DNA of 64,000 nt from Rhodothermus profundi (GCF_900142415.1 NZ_FRAU01000001.1:248001-312000), one strand, 5' to 3'; positions 8,965 through 18,058 are shown, counted from the stretch's first letter. Program-made: numbers and translations. Notes: generated by a model from the sequence alone, not told the origin.

Positions 8965-8994
8965 CAAAGTTTGCGTCGTCTGACAGCAAGCGGG

Positions 8995-10500
8995 TCAGCT
9001 TGAAAAGCGACGAGGCGAAGCGTAGTCACGCAAGAACTCAACCAATAGCCGAACGCCAAAGCCCGTACCGCCCTTGGGCCGATACGGTTTCGGCTCCTTC
9101 AAGAAGGCCGGACCCGCCATATCAATGTGAATCCAGGGATAGCTCACGAAATGCTCCAGGAATTTAGCGGCCGTAATAGAACCCGCCTCGCGTCCTCCAA
9201 TATTCTTCAGGTCCGCCACATCACTTTCCAGCAGCTTGGCATACTCCTCATACATCGGCAATGGATGGACGCGATCCCCACTGCGCTCCCCGGCAGCCAC
9301 CATTGCCTGCAACCGCTCTTCCGCTCCCTCCATGCTGTTGGTCATCACAGCGGCCGCCTCCGTTCCCAGTGCAACGACCTGCGCGCCCGTCAGCGTGGCC
9401 AGATCAATCACGAGGATCGGACGGTACGTGCGCGCATAGGAAAGCGCATCGGCCAGAATCAGCCGTCCCTCGGCATCCGTGTTGAGCACCTCAACCGTCT
9501 TCCCTGAATGCATGCGGATCACCTCGCCGGGGACATAGGCGTTTTCGCCAGGCCGATTATCTGTGGCAGGAATCAAACCGACTACGTACAGCGGAATCTT
9601 CAGGCGGGCCAGCGCTTCCATAGTCCCCACGACGGCCGCCGCCCCAGCCATGTCCGACTTCATATAATCCATGCTGTCCTTGGTTGGCTTGAGCGACAGT
9701 CCGCCTGTGTCAAAGACCACGCCCTTGCCTACCAGCACTACCGGCCGCTCATTCAGGGCGTTTTCTGGATGCCAGGTCAGCACCGTAAACGTGGGCGGTT
9801 CCGGGCTACCCCGGTTGACAGCCAGCAGGCCCCCCATTCCTTCCTCTTCGATCAGAGCCTTGTCCCACACGTCGGCCTCATAGCCATACTTTTTAGCCGA
9901 CTGTTCAATAAGACGCGCAAACTTGGTCGGGGTCTTTTCGTCAGGGGATAAATTGACCAGATCGCGCGCCGTCATTACACACTCGGCTATGATGCGGCCG
10001 CGCTCAGCCCCTCGACGGCTAGCTTTCTCATCCTCACTGGTTTCGTGAATGACAAGCCGCTCAATATCACGCAGCTCCCCTGCATCCGTCTTGTACCGCG
10101 TAAAGCGATAGGCAGCCAGCATGAATCCCTCTACCAGCGCCTGACTGGCCGGCTCAGGATCAATAGCTGTGCGAGGCCGCACGATAGCAGCCGTGGCTAC
10201 CTTGCGATCCCGAGCCAGTTCAGCACCGCAGGCCGCCATGCGACGCAACCGTTCTAAATCGATGCGTTCCGCCGGTCCCATACCCAGCAACGCCAACCGT
10301 CGAGCCCGACCGCTTTCTGGATACAACCAGATGAGTTCATCCGGCGCGCCGGTAAAGTCGGCTGCAGCGCGCAGAACGATCTCGCCAAACTGCTCGCTCA
10401 GGGCGTTCAGGGTTGCCTCGGCAGCCCCTTCCGCTACCGGTACCAGGAGCAGATCAATATCCAGCTCATTCAGCGGGATGGTAGTGACCGAGACTTTCAT
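8995..10500 (-). CDS. pepA: M17 leucyl aminopeptidase
   Basis: This is a 501-residue cytosolic metallopeptidase that removes N-terminal residues from peptides. The C-terminal catalytic domain carries the dizinc and active-site motifs: GKGVVFDTGGLSLKP (about 258–272), MKSDMAGAAAV (280–290) and the family signature NTDAEGRL (340–347). The N-terminal domain is the more variable macro-like part. Length is normal. The ATG at 10500 overlaps the stop of the upstream DHH gene as ATGA, so the two are probably translated together. A strong terminator follows. Confidence 0.96.
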   Translation of the reverse strand: MKVSVTTIPLNELDIDLLLVPVAEGAAEATLNALSEQFGEIVLRAAADFTGAPDELIWLYPESGRARRLALLGMGPAERIDLERLRRMAACGAELARDRKVATAAIVRPRTAIDPEPASQALVEGFMLAAYRFTRYKTDAGELRDIERLVIHETSEDEKASRRGAERGRIIAECVMTARDLVNLSPDEKTPTKFARLIEQSAKKYGYEADVWDKALIEEEGMGGLLAVNRGSPEPPTFTVLTWHPENALNERPVVLVGKGVVFDTGGLSLKPTKDSMDYMKSDMAGAAAVVGTMEALARLKIPLYVVGLIPATDNRPGENAYVPGEVIRMHSGKTVEVLNTDAEGRLILADALSYARTYRPILVIDLATLTGAQVVALGTEAAAVMTNSMEGAEERLQAMVAAGERSGDRVHPLPMYEEYAKLLESDVADLKNIGGREAGSITAAKFLEHFVSYPWIHIDMAGPAFLKEPKPYRPKGGTGFGVRLLVEFLRDYASPRRFSS

Positions 10501-11597
10501 GACGCTGTAGAGGATGCTTGCGACTTCTGATTCAGGAGTGCTGAAAGATACGACGCATCTTCCGAAGAAAGGGTGCCCGAGACCCTGTTGGAGGCGTCCG
10601 CCTCTAACTGAGGTACATAACGAGGCGCAGCTGCCAACACCGCATCCACCAGAGTCTCCAGCGACGTATTCTCTACAAAGGCACCCGCTGCGTTGCGATG
10701 TCCACCGCCTCCAAAAGCCCGAGCCCAGGCGTTCACATGATAATCTCCTTTGGATCGAAAGCTTACTTTGATGCCTTTTTCAATCTCCGTAAACAGCAAC
10801 GCCACACGCACCCCACGAATCGACAGCAGATAATTGATAAATCCTTCCGTGTCCTCCGTGGAGGCACCGGTCTCGTTAAACATACGGCGAGCAAGCACCA
10901 TGTACGCCACCTTCCCCTCATAGCGTAGCTGCAAATTACGCAGCGCCAACCCCAACAGACGCATGCTTTCGGGCGTGCGCGTGTCAAAGATGGCACTGTG
11001 AATGGCTTCCGTGCTGAGCTGCCCGCGCGCCAACAAATCGGCGGCAATGCGATGCACCGCAGGCGTTACGGTGTTGAAGCGAAACGACCCGGTGTCGGTC
11101 ATGATCGCCACATACAACGCCGTAGCCAGCTCCCGGTCAATTAGATCAGGATCCATCGCGCGCACCAACTCGTAAACCAGTTCGCCTGTTGAAGAGGCCG
11201 TGTCGCGCACATATTGCAAATCGAACCAGTTTTCCGGAGCGGTGTGGTGATCAATCAACAGCTTACGGGCCCGACTGGCCTCCACAGCCGAAGCGAGATT
11301 GCCCAACCGATCCAGCGCATTTGTATCGAGCACGCAGATGACATCGGCCCGGTCAATGCGTTCACGCTGAGCAAGCGTTCCAGTAAACACCTCGATTTGA
11401 TGGATGCCCGGCATCCAAGTCAAATTAGACGGAGGGGGATCGCTATTGATCAGATACACCTCACGGCCCAGCTTCTGAAGCAACCGTCCCAGGGCCAATT
11501 GGGAGCCCAGGGCATCGCCATCAGGCCTGATGTGCGTGGTCAGCACAAAACGTTGATGCTTGCGGAAGCAATGTAGAATGGCCCTGCGGGTAGACAT
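10497..11597 (-). CDS. nrnA: DHH-family phosphoesterase, NrnA-like (nanoRNase/pAp phosphatase)
   Basis: The 366-residue protein has a DHH domain with HIRPDGDALGS (about 22–32), a conserved VLDTNALDRLG and LIDHHT, and a DHHA1 domain with the glycine-rich GGGGHRNAAG motif near 295. NrnA-type enzymes degrade very short oligoribonucleotides and pAp in the cytosol. I chose the ATG at 11597 because AGAGG lies just upstream and the HxRPDGD motif is then near the N-terminus; a longer frame from 11693 adds a cysteine-rich leader with no family support. Its stop overlaps the pepA start. RecJ is excluded by the short length. Confidence 0.88.
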   Translation of the reverse strand: MSTRRAILHCFRKHQRFVLTTHIRPDGDALGSQLALGRLLQKLGREVYLINSDPPPSNLTWMPGIHQIEVFTGTLAQRERIDRADVICVLDTNALDRLGNLASAVEASRARKLLIDHHTAPENWFDLQYVRDTASSTGELVYELVRAMDPDLIDRELATALYVAIMTDTGSFRFNTVTPAVHRIAADLLARGQLSTEAIHSAIFDTRTPESMRLLGLALRNLQLRYEGKVAYMVLARRMFNETGASTEDTEGFINYLLSIRGVRVALLFTEIEKGIKVSFRSKGDYHVNAWARAFGGGGHRNAAGAFVENTSLETLVDAVLAAAPRYVPQLEADASNRVSGTLSSEDASYLSALLNQKSQASSTAS

Positions 11598-11649
11598 ACA
11601 AACCTCTGCTGGTCTCCAAAAAAGCCCATCCTTAACGCCTGAGGGCCAT

Positions 11650-12312
11650 TCATGTTCGGCGCACCTCGGACAAGGCACGCCGCACCGACTCAATCTCCAG
11701 ACGAAATTGAGCTGTTGCCGCCTGCGGATCCGGAGCGGTTGTAATTGCTGTCATCACGGCCACACCATAAGCTCCTGCCTCCAACACCGCCCGCACGCGC
11801 TGCACCGTGATACCCGCAATCGCAATGACGGGGATAGGAACCGCTTCGCAAACCGCCCGAAGCCCCTCAATGCCCTTGACCGAAGCCGGATTGGCTTTCG
11901 AGGTTGTGGGAAAAACCGGCCCAAACCCAATGTAATCGGCACCTGCCTGCCAGGCGGCTACAGCCTGCTCAACCGTGGTGGCTGTCGCCCCAATGATAAA
12001 GTCCGGTCCCAGAATACGTCGGGCTTCATCAACCGGAAAATCTTCTTGCCCCAGATGAACGCCATCCGCTCCCACAGCCAGCGCAATATCCAGGTGATCG
12101 TCAATAATCAGCGGCACCCCGGCTGCACGACACACCGCGGCCGTGCGCCGCGCTTCGTAGAGCTTGTGCCGGATGCCCCCAAACTTCTGACGAAACTGTA
12201 CCGTATCGGCTCCACCAGCAATCACCTGTTGCGCCAACTCCGCATGACCATAGCGCTGCTGGAAATAAAAGTCGGTGAGCACGTGCAACCGACCGATGGT
12301 CTTCTTCTCCAT
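11650..12312 (-). CDS. thiE: thiamine phosphate synthase
   Basis: This 220-residue TIM-barrel enzyme would couple hydroxymethylpyrimidine diphosphate to thiazole phosphate to make thiamine phosphate. Visible motifs are VQFRQKFGG, the LIIDDHLDIALAVGADGVHL segment, GADYIGFGPVFPTTSK and the phosphate-binding VIAIAGITVQRV. It stands apart from other thi genes, 52 bp upstream of nrnA on the same strand. No TPP riboswitch is visible before it. Length and motifs are normal. ThiE and TenI-like proteins are similar, but the FGPVFPTTSK segment favours a true ThiE. Confidence 0.9.
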   Translation of the reverse strand: MEKKTIGRLHVLTDFYFQQRYGHAELAQQVIAGGADTVQFRQKFGGIRHKLYEARRTAAVCRAAGVPLIIDDHLDIALAVGADGVHLGQEDFPVDEARRILGPDFIIGATATTVEQAVAAWQAGADYIGFGPVFPTTSKANPASVKGIEGLRAVCEAVPIPVIAIAGITVQRVRAVLEAGAYGVAVMTAITTAPDPQAATAQFRLEIESVRRALSEVRRT

Positions 12313-12351
12313 AACGCAACGTTCTGGTTATGTTCACCCCCTACCGAAACA

Positions 12352-12380
12352 CAAGCATACCTTACTTTCTAACTTGCAAA
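12352..12380 (-). promoter_or_regulatory. candidate Bacteroidota-type promoter for thiE
   Basis: On the minus strand, TTTG (12380–12377) is followed after 17 bp by TATGCTTG (12359–12352). This is close to the TTG-N17–23-TAnnTTTG pattern known for this bacterial group, and it lies 40 bp before the thiE start. Confidence 0.35.
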
Positions 12381-12427
12381 CAAGATTTCGTTGCAGCTTC
12401 CGCTCCACTATCCAACCCGAATCAGCC

Positions 12428-13273
12428 ATGCGACGGGAACACCAGGCCCTGAACCAGAAACGTGCCTTTCAATTCCTACGCCTGAATGAACGCGGCTCCA
12501 AGCCACGCACCCGAGGCCTGACAGAAATTCGCGGCCCGTATTATTCTGTAATGGGCCCCAACTATTTACAGGATGTGCTTGAGACAATGGGCGCCTATAT
12601 CGATTCCCTCAAGTTCGCCGGTGGCTCGTTTACACTGATGCCCCGCAATGTGCTTCAGAAGATTATTGACTTATGCCATCAACATGACGTGCTCGTCTCA
12701 ACCGGAGGCTTTATCGAATACATTATAACCCAGGGACCAGAAGCTGTCCATCGCTACATTCAAGAATGCAAAGACCTGGGATTCGATATCATTGAGATTT
12801 CGACCGGGTTCATTACGATTCCAGTTGACGATTGGCTGCGCCTGATAGAAGCTGTGCAGAAAGCCGGACTGAAAGCCAAACCCGAAGTAGGCATTCAATT
12901 TGGCGCCGGCGGTGACACGCCTACTGAACTGTTAGAAGCCGAAGGTATCCAGGATCCAGCCTGGGCCATTCAACTGGCCCGGCGTTTTCTAGAGGCGGGT
13001 GCCTATATGATCATGGTCGAGTCAGAAGGCATTACGGAGAATGTTACAAGCTGGCGAACAGACGTAGTAGCCCGCTTTGTTAACGAGCTGGGACTGGAAA
13101 AGCTTATGTTCGAAGCTGCCGATCCCCGCGTGTTTGCCTGGTATATTAAAAACTATGGACCGGACGTAAATCTTTTCATAGATCACAGCCAGATCGTCCA
13201 ACTGGAATGTCTCCGCAGTGGTATCTGGGGCACCCAGGACCTCTTTGGACGCGTCCATACATTCAGCGGATGA
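12428..13273 (+). CDS. comA: phosphosulfolactate synthase (ComA family)
   Basis: The 281-residue protein matches the ComA family, which adds sulfite to phosphoenolpyruvate to make phosphosulfolactate. Typical segments are MGPNYLQDVLETMGAYIDSL, KFAGGSFTLMP, VSTGGFIEYI, FDIIEISTGFITIP, KPEVGIQFGAGG, MIMVESEGIT and MFEAADPRVFAWYI. In methanogens the product goes to coenzyme M; in bacteria it can feed sulfolactate or, in this lineage possibly, cysteate and sulfonolipid synthesis (inference). I use the ATG at 12428; a frame from 12275 overlaps thiE and adds an unconserved leader. No comB or comC is next to it. Confidence 0.85.
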   Translation: MRREHQALNQKRAFQFLRLNERGSKPRTRGLTEIRGPYYSVMGPNYLQDVLETMGAYIDSLKFAGGSFTLMPRNVLQKIIDLCHQHDVLVSTGGFIEYIITQGPEAVHRYIQECKDLGFDIIEISTGFITIPVDDWLRLIEAVQKAGLKAKPEVGIQFGAGGDTPTELLEAEGIQDPAWAIQLARRFLEAGAYMIMVESEGITENVTSWRTDVVARFVNELGLEKLMFEAADPRVFAWYIKNYGPDVNLFIDHSQIVQLECLRSGIWGTQDLFGRVHTFSG

Positions 13274-13441
13274 AACGCGCTCCTGGACAAAGATCAACCT
13301 GCCAGACCGTAGACTGCCTGCTCTCTAACAAAAGCCGTTGGGTTGCGGCAAATTGTGCCTGCTGAACTGCGCGTTTTTCCGAAGTCCAAAGGTATTGTGC
13401 AGGATTTTGATGAAGTGGCACATGGGTCCAATTTGAATTTG

Positions 13442-13449
13442 TATCTTTG
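13442..13449 (+). promoter_or_regulatory. candidate -7 element before the SLBB export gene
   Basis: TATCTTTG matches the Bacteroidota TAnnTTTG element exactly and lies about 110 bp upstream of the export gene's start. I do not see a TTG at the expected distance upstream, so the promoter is only partly supported. Confidence 0.3.
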
Positions 13450-13560
13450 GGCCATACCAGCGGCTGCCACGTGCATTGTGGTCCGTATCTTGTCAGGCTG
13501 TGTGCGAACCATCCGAAACAAACTGTGAGCGTCCCTATCCAGCGAGCCGTAGCGGGTACT

Positions 13561-16425
13561 ATGCGTCAAAAATGTCAGCGTTGGCTGCTGTTTGCCGGAG
13601 CAGCCCTGTGGGTTGGCTTGTGGTTATCCACTGTTGCTGCCCTTGCCCAGGAGATCCCTCAATCCGTCCAGGAAGAGCTTCGGCGGCGCGGCATGACGCT
13701 CGAAGAAGCCCGCCGCGAAGCCGAACGGCTGGGCATCGACCTGTCTGATCCCGAGCAGGCCGTGCAACGCGCCCGCGAACTGGGCATTCCTGAAAGTCAT
13801 ATCCAGGCCATGCTCGAGGCCGTGCAGCAGGAAGAGACGCAGCAACTCCCTCGCATTCTGACCCCGGGCGTCTATCCCGTTAGCTTTCAGGACACGCTGG
13901 CGCTGGCCGACACGTTGCGGCCATTGATTGATACGCTGCGCCTGCAACGCGACACACTCCAGCAACGCCCGGAGGCTCCCACCGACCGCCTTCCATACTT
14001 TGGATACGATGTTTTTGAAAACATTCCGGACGCCTTCAAGCCCAGTCCGTTCGGTCCAGTCGATGATCAGTATCTGGTCGGACCCGGCGACGAGCTACGC
14101 CTCATCGTCTGGGGCGCCACCGAGTTTGCCTACGACCTGACGGTTGATCGCGAAGGGCGCATTTTTGTGCCCAACGTAGGGCAGTTCACCGTAGCCGGTA
14201 AACGCCTCGAAGTGCTTCGGGACGAACTCAAACGCTGGCTGGCCCGCAGCTATGCTGGCTTGCTGGAAGATCCGCCCACTGTCTTCATGGATCTGACTGT
14301 CACCCGTCTCCAACCAGTCTATATCTATGCCTTAGGCGAGGTGAAGCAGCCTGGCGGCTACGTAATCGCCAGCCAGTCTACGGTCTTTCAGGCCCTCTAT
14401 GCCGTGGGCGGCCCCAAAATTAGCGGTTCGCTGCGCGACGTGCGGGTGGTGCGCAATGGCCGCGTGCTGGCCCGGGTGGACCTCTACGACTATCTGCTGC
14501 GCGGCGAAGGACGCGACGACGTGCGGCTGCAGAACAATGACCAGCTTTTTGTACCACCACGCGGCAAGACCGTAGCCATCCGGGGCGCCGTGCGCCGACC
14601 AGCCATTTATGAGCTCAAAGAAAAGGAAGGGCTGCGCGAGCTTATTCAGTTTGCGGCGGGCCTTAAACCCGAAGCATTCACCCAGTACGCCCGGATCGAA
14701 CGCATCATTCCCTTCGACCAGCGCCAGGATCCCTCTATCGTGCGCGAAGTGATCACCGTACCGCTCAACGGTGTGCTAGACGGATCGCGCCAGGTGCCCC
14801 TCTACGATGGAGACCATGTAGAAGTACTCTCGGTGCTGGACGTAAGCCGCAACGGTGTCTATATCAGCGGCGCAGTCGTGCATCCTGGCCTCTATGAAAT
14901 CACCAACCAGGTACGTACCATTCGTGACCTGATTACGCGGGCCGGCGGTGTAACGAGCGACGTCTATGAAGGTCGCGTGCAACTGGTGCGGTTCAAACAG
15001 AACCCTGCCGAACGCCCCCCCTCTGTATTTCGCAGCGATCTAAGCCAGGAGGTCATAACGCACACCGCCGACACGCTGGCGCTTATCGAAATGATGCGCA
15101 CGCTTGACCTGGCGCGCGTCCTGTTAGGAGACCCCGAACACAACCTCATGCTCCAACCAGGCGATCGCATCCGGGTCTATTCAGAGTTGGAGCTGAACGC
15201 ACCACGCACCGTCGAAATCACCGGCAAGGTACGCAATCCCGGAACCTATGCCTGGCGCGACAGCATGACGGTCTACGACCTGCTCTTTCTGGGCGGCGGG
15301 CTCTTTGATAAGGAATTTCGTAAGGAGGTCTATCTGGAACGAGCTGACCTGATCCGAAGGGTCGAACACGGTACCAAAGAGATTATCATCCCCTTCAATC
15401 TCGCTGAAGCACTTCGCAACGAAGGAGCCGGACAAGCCCTTCTGCAGCCAGGCGACCGCATCCGCATCTATCCGGTCGATGTGCAGGAGATTCGAGAAAA
15501 GTTTGTCACCATCAGCGGCGCCGTTAAAAACCCAGGCCGCTACCGCCTGCAGGAAAACATGACCCTGGAAGACCTGATCCTGCAGGCCGGAGGCTTTACA
15601 GAAGATGCCCTTCTGGACTGGGCCGAGGTAACACGCCTGCCCAAAGGAGCGGATCCAGAGCAGTTTGATCTGCTTGCCGTGCAGATTCAGGTGCCCATGG
15701 CAGAAGACCTTGACGACGTAGAAGCCGTTTCTTTTGCCCTGGACGACACGACCCGAGCGCTCCGCGGAGCTCGAACGTTCCGGCTTCAGCACCGCGACCG
15801 TGTCTATATCCGGAGTAATCCGGCCTTTCGACCGCAGCAGACCGTAACCGTCTGGGGTGAAGTATGGTACCCCGGGACGTACACCATCTTGCATGAGAAC
15901 GAAACGCTGGCCGACGTGCTGGAACGAGCAGGCGGCGTTCGTCCTACCGGATATCTGAAAGGCGCTCGGTTGATTCGGGGCGGGCTGCCCGTTGTGATCG
16001 ATATGGAACGCGCCATTCGGCGTGATCCCCGTCATAATGTTATCCTGCTACCCGGGGACGAAATTCGCGTGCCGCCTAAACCCGGCACCGTGGTCGTACG
16101 CGGAAATGTGCGGCGACCCGGACTGGTGAAGTACGTGCCTGGTCGACGAGTAGGCTACTATATCGAGCGAGCCGGAGGACTGGACGAAGACTCGAAAGTC
16201 ATTTTAGTTACCCAGGCCGATGGCGGTACATATCCCGTCTATCTGGGACTGAAGGGGTGGTTCCAACGCGATCCAGTGGTCGACGAGGGGGCCATTATTG
16301 AAGTCGTACGCAAACCGCCCGAAGAAAAACGCCAGGTGACGTTTGACATCGGCAAAACGCTAACTGACATTGCTTCAATCGCTGCCAGTACACTTACGAT
16401 TATTGCCCTTGCCCGGCGCCTGTAG
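13561..16425 (+). CDS. Wza-like polysaccharide export protein with seven SLBB repeats
   Basis: The 954-residue protein starts with a signal peptide (about residues 1–30, WLLFAGAALWVGLWLSTVAA, then LAQ). A charged helical region follows, then the Poly_export domain (DDQYLVGPGDELRLIVWG onward). I count seven SLBB-type units, each with a G-x-V-x-x-P-G-like turn and an AGG-like end; they begin with ALGEVKQPGGY, IRGAVRRPAIY, ISGAVVHPGLY, ITGKVRNPGTY, ISGAVKNPGRY, VWGEVWYPGTY and VRGNVRRPGLV. E. coli Wza is far shorter, with only two or three such units. The C-terminus has a short hydrophobic stretch (IASIAASTLTIIALA). It probably forms the outer-membrane exit channel for a surface polysaccharide. 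I chose the ATG that gives the signal peptide. Confidence 0.9.
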   Translation: MRQKCQRWLLFAGAALWVGLWLSTVAALAQEIPQSVQEELRRRGMTLEEARREAERLGIDLSDPEQAVQRARELGIPESHIQAMLEAVQQEETQQLPRILTPGVYPVSFQDTLALADTLRPLIDTLRLQRDTLQQRPEAPTDRLPYFGYDVFENIPDAFKPSPFGPVDDQYLVGPGDELRLIVWGATEFAYDLTVDREGRIFVPNVGQFTVAGKRLEVLRDELKRWLARSYAGLLEDPPTVFMDLTVTRLQPVYIYALGEVKQPGGYVIASQSTVFQALYAVGGPKISGSLRDVRVVRNGRVLARVDLYDYLLRGEGRDDVRLQNNDQLFVPPRGKTVAIRGAVRRPAIYELKEKEGLRELIQFAAGLKPEAFTQYARIERIIPFDQRQDPSIVREVITVPLNGVLDGSRQVPLYDGDHVEVLSVLDVSRNGVYISGAVVHPGLYEITNQVRTIRDLITRAGGVTSDVYEGRVQLVRFKQNPAERPPSVFRSDLSQEVITHTADTLALIEMMRTLDLARVLLGDPEHNLMLQPGDRIRVYSELELNAPRTVEITGKVRNPGTYAWRDSMTVYDLLFLGGGLFDKEFRKEVYLERADLIRRVEHGTKEIIIPFNLAEALRNEGAGQALLQPGDRIRIYPVDVQEIREKFVTISGAVKNPGRYRLQENMTLEDLILQAGGFTEDALLDWAEVTRLPKGADPEQFDLLAVQIQVPMAEDLDDVEAVSFALDDTTRALRGARTFRLQHRDRVYIRSNPAFRPQQTVTVWGEVWYPGTYTILHENETLADVLERAGGVRPTGYLKGARLIRGGLPVVIDMERAIRRDPRHNVILLPGDEIRVPPKPGTVVVRGNVRRPGLVKYVPGRRVGYYIERAGGLDEDSKVILVTQADGGTYPVYLGLKGWFQRDPVVDEGAIIEVVRKPPEEKRQVTFDIGKTLTDIASIAASTLTIIALARRL

Positions 16426-17173
16426 CATTCTTTCGCATTCCCTGCTGCCAGAATGGCGCCGAGTCCCTGTTGCGAAAGCAGCACGGGGTGGGTTAACGCA
16501 GCGTAACGTTTCCAGGCTGTTTGCCAGGCTTTAAATAGCATAAAAACGCCAGAGCGTGCTGTACCGACAAGCACCAATGTCTCTGGATATCCTGTCAATC
16601 GTCTGGGTAGCATGGGACAGTTCTTCCCTTGGTCGTTGCTCAGAAGAACCAGAATCTTGTGTCTCCGAGTAAATGAAGAGTAGCTCTAGCGTGAGAGCAC
16701 CCGCCGACAGCACGCAGGCAAAGCTGCCAACGCTGGCCTAAGCGCAAGACAGAACCAGACGTGGTACCGCTGCAGCAGGGATTGCTGGAGATCAACGCGA
16801 GGCTTTTTTCCAGGGTCTAGAAAACGTGTTTTCAGACAAAGCGGCTGTAGCGGAGGCCTCGCTCAGAAGAGCGCAGACGCTCCCCGCGCAGAGAAATTCC
16901 CCGGTACCTTTTGGCCGCGCCCTTCTGCCAGCAAGAGCTTCGTAAAAAATCTGGTTTTTCCTTTGCCCAGGCGCCACCTGGAGGCAGCAGGAAGACTGGT
17001 GCGGGTAGCGTGTTGCCTGTAGAAAAGCCTCGGCCGAAAAAGCCTCTTTTCCCGGCAAAACAGGATAAACGCTCTACCAGCGTGAAAACATTTAGAAGGA
17101 AACAGTGGTCAGTCAGGCCTCCTCTTGATGCGGATTTGTCGGGAGGAAAAAGCAGGTTAAACAACGGGCAAGC
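16426..17173. other. gene-free stretch upstream of the repeats
   Basis: About 750 bp after the export gene hold no recognisable gene. Frames on both strands are short, overlap and show no motif. It contains the first copy of the 58-bp repeat (16987–17044). It may be decayed sequence, but I could not identify an ancestor. Confidence 0.4.
16987..17044 (+). repeat. 58-bp direct repeat, copy A
   Basis: This segment recurs in the same orientation at 18268–18325 with 3 mismatches in 58 bases. The two copies bracket the 31-bp repeat pair and the toxin–antitoxin genes, so they could be the ends or scars of an inserted segment, or members of a dispersed repeat family. Confidence 0.85.
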
Positions 17174-17204
17174 CCTGCGATTCATATAGGACGCCCCCGA
17201 AAGA
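17174..17204 (+). repeat. 31-bp direct repeat, copy 1
   Basis: The 31 bases are identical to 17241–17271. The copies are separated by 36 bp of different sequence, a spacing like a CRISPR repeat–spacer–repeat unit, but only two copies exist and no cas gene is in the window. Confidence 0.9.
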
Positions 17205-17240
17205 CCGATTCGGCCTTTGAGACCGCCTATCGGGCTGCCG

Positions 17241-17271
17241 CCTGCGATTCATATAGGACGCCCCCGAAAGA
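17241..17271 (+). repeat. 31-bp direct repeat, copy 2
   Basis: This is an exact second copy of 17174–17204. It ends two bases before the stop codon of the DUF3368 toxin gene (minus strand), so it could also act as a downstream element of that gene. Confidence 0.9.
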
Positions 17272-17273
17272 AG

Positions 17274-17765
17274 TCACTCCTCGGTAAGCTGTTCTTTAAA
17301 CCACTGAATTAGCCGTGAGCTAACACGAATCGAATGGTGCATGAGCGTCTGGACGGCCTGTTCCGCTTCTTGTTTTGAAAGGAGACGGCCGCGATATGCC
17401 GCCAACAGTACGCCGAGCGTTCCCTTGACCCGCAGCCCAAGCGCCTCAGCCGTCTTCCGTCCCAGTCTTTCATCAATCAATACCCAGTCAGCCTGCAATT
17501 CCTGCGCAAGCAGAAGCACCTCTATTTCACCCTGATCCAGGCCTAGCAGAATAGGCGGCCATGGAGTCTTGGCCTTCGGTTCGCGGACCTGCAGCCAGGC
17601 AGCGCGGGCCACCGCATCGGAACCAGGACGTCCACGACCCTGCATCACAATCTCTCGATAAACTGAAGTAGGAACTATTATTTCGTCATAAAGGATTTGT
17701 AATAGTTCAAGATGGTTTGTTAATGAAAGGGCAATGAGAGGTGTACTATTGACTATAACCCGCAT
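17274..17765 (-). CDS. DUF3368 PIN-like toxin of a toxin–antitoxin pair
   Basis: The 163-residue protein begins MRVIVNSTPLIALSLTNHLE, the conserved start of DUF3368 proteins, followed by EIIVPTSVYREIV and, later, DQGEIEVLLLAQE and VLIDERLGRKTAEALGL. These carry the acidic residues expected of a PIN-fold RNase, although the first position is N rather than the usual D. The gene starts 2 bp after the stop of a UPF0175 gene, the standard partner, so the pair is very likely a type II toxin–antitoxin module. It acts in the cytosol on RNA if active. The surrounding repeats suggest a mobile history. Confidence 0.82.
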   Translation of the reverse strand: MRVIVNSTPLIALSLTNHLELLQILYDEIIVPTSVYREIVMQGRGRPGSDAVARAAWLQVREPKAKTPWPPILLGLDQGEIEVLLLAQELQADWVLIDERLGRKTAEALGLRVKGTLGVLLAAYRGRLLSKQEAEQAVQTLMHHSIRVSSRLIQWFKEQLTEE

Positions 17766-17767
17766 GC

Positions 17768-18058
17768 CTAAGAAATATTCTGGTCTCTTTTCTGAGAGCT
17801 GGACTCACGTTCCAGTTCTTCTTCGGGATAATCGATAACAGAAAAGCCATGTGTAGAAAGTAATCGGTAAAATTCCCATCGGTCACATCCAAGAATCTGA
17901 GCCCCCAATCCCCCAGATATCTTTCCTTCTTCATATAACTTGCCCAGCGTATAGATCAGCACTTTCTTCTGAAAGGCTTCGCGATCTTCTTTCAGCGCAA
18001 CCAGCAGTTCTAGAGGAAATACGACTTCAACCCCCATGATCGTTAAGTGCTTTGTCAT
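17768..18058 (-). CDS. UPF0175 family antitoxin
   Basis: This is a small protein of 96 residues if started at the ATG at 18058. The segment [19 protein letters not shown] followed by [17 protein letters not shown]-like sequence and [20 protein letters not shown] matches UPF0175, a helix-turn-helix antitoxin family that pairs with DUF3368 or other PIN toxins. A longer frame to 18148 adds 30 residues without family support, and an ATG nearer the conserved part (MGVEVVFP) is also possible. The gene directly precedes the toxin by 2 bp and probably autoregulates the pair. Confidence 0.78.
   Translation of the reverse strand: MTKHLTIMGVEVVFPLELLVALKEDREAFQKKVLIYTLGKLYEEGKISGGLGAQILGCDRWEFYRLLSTHGFSVIDYPEEELERESSSQKRDQNIS

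Noticed and set aside
8687-8989. Open frame of about 100 residues on the minus strand across the terminators
   Set aside because: It spans two strong terminators and the stems of the RNA candidate, has an Arg/Ala-rich composition typical of GC-rich shadow frames, and no motif.
12313-12427. TPP riboswitch upstream of thiE
   Set aside because: The conserved CTGAGA and ACC-rich thi-box elements are absent from the short leader.
16911-17189. 92-residue plus-strand frame next to the repeats
   Set aside because: It crosses the repeat copies, has no recognisable domain and no good start site.
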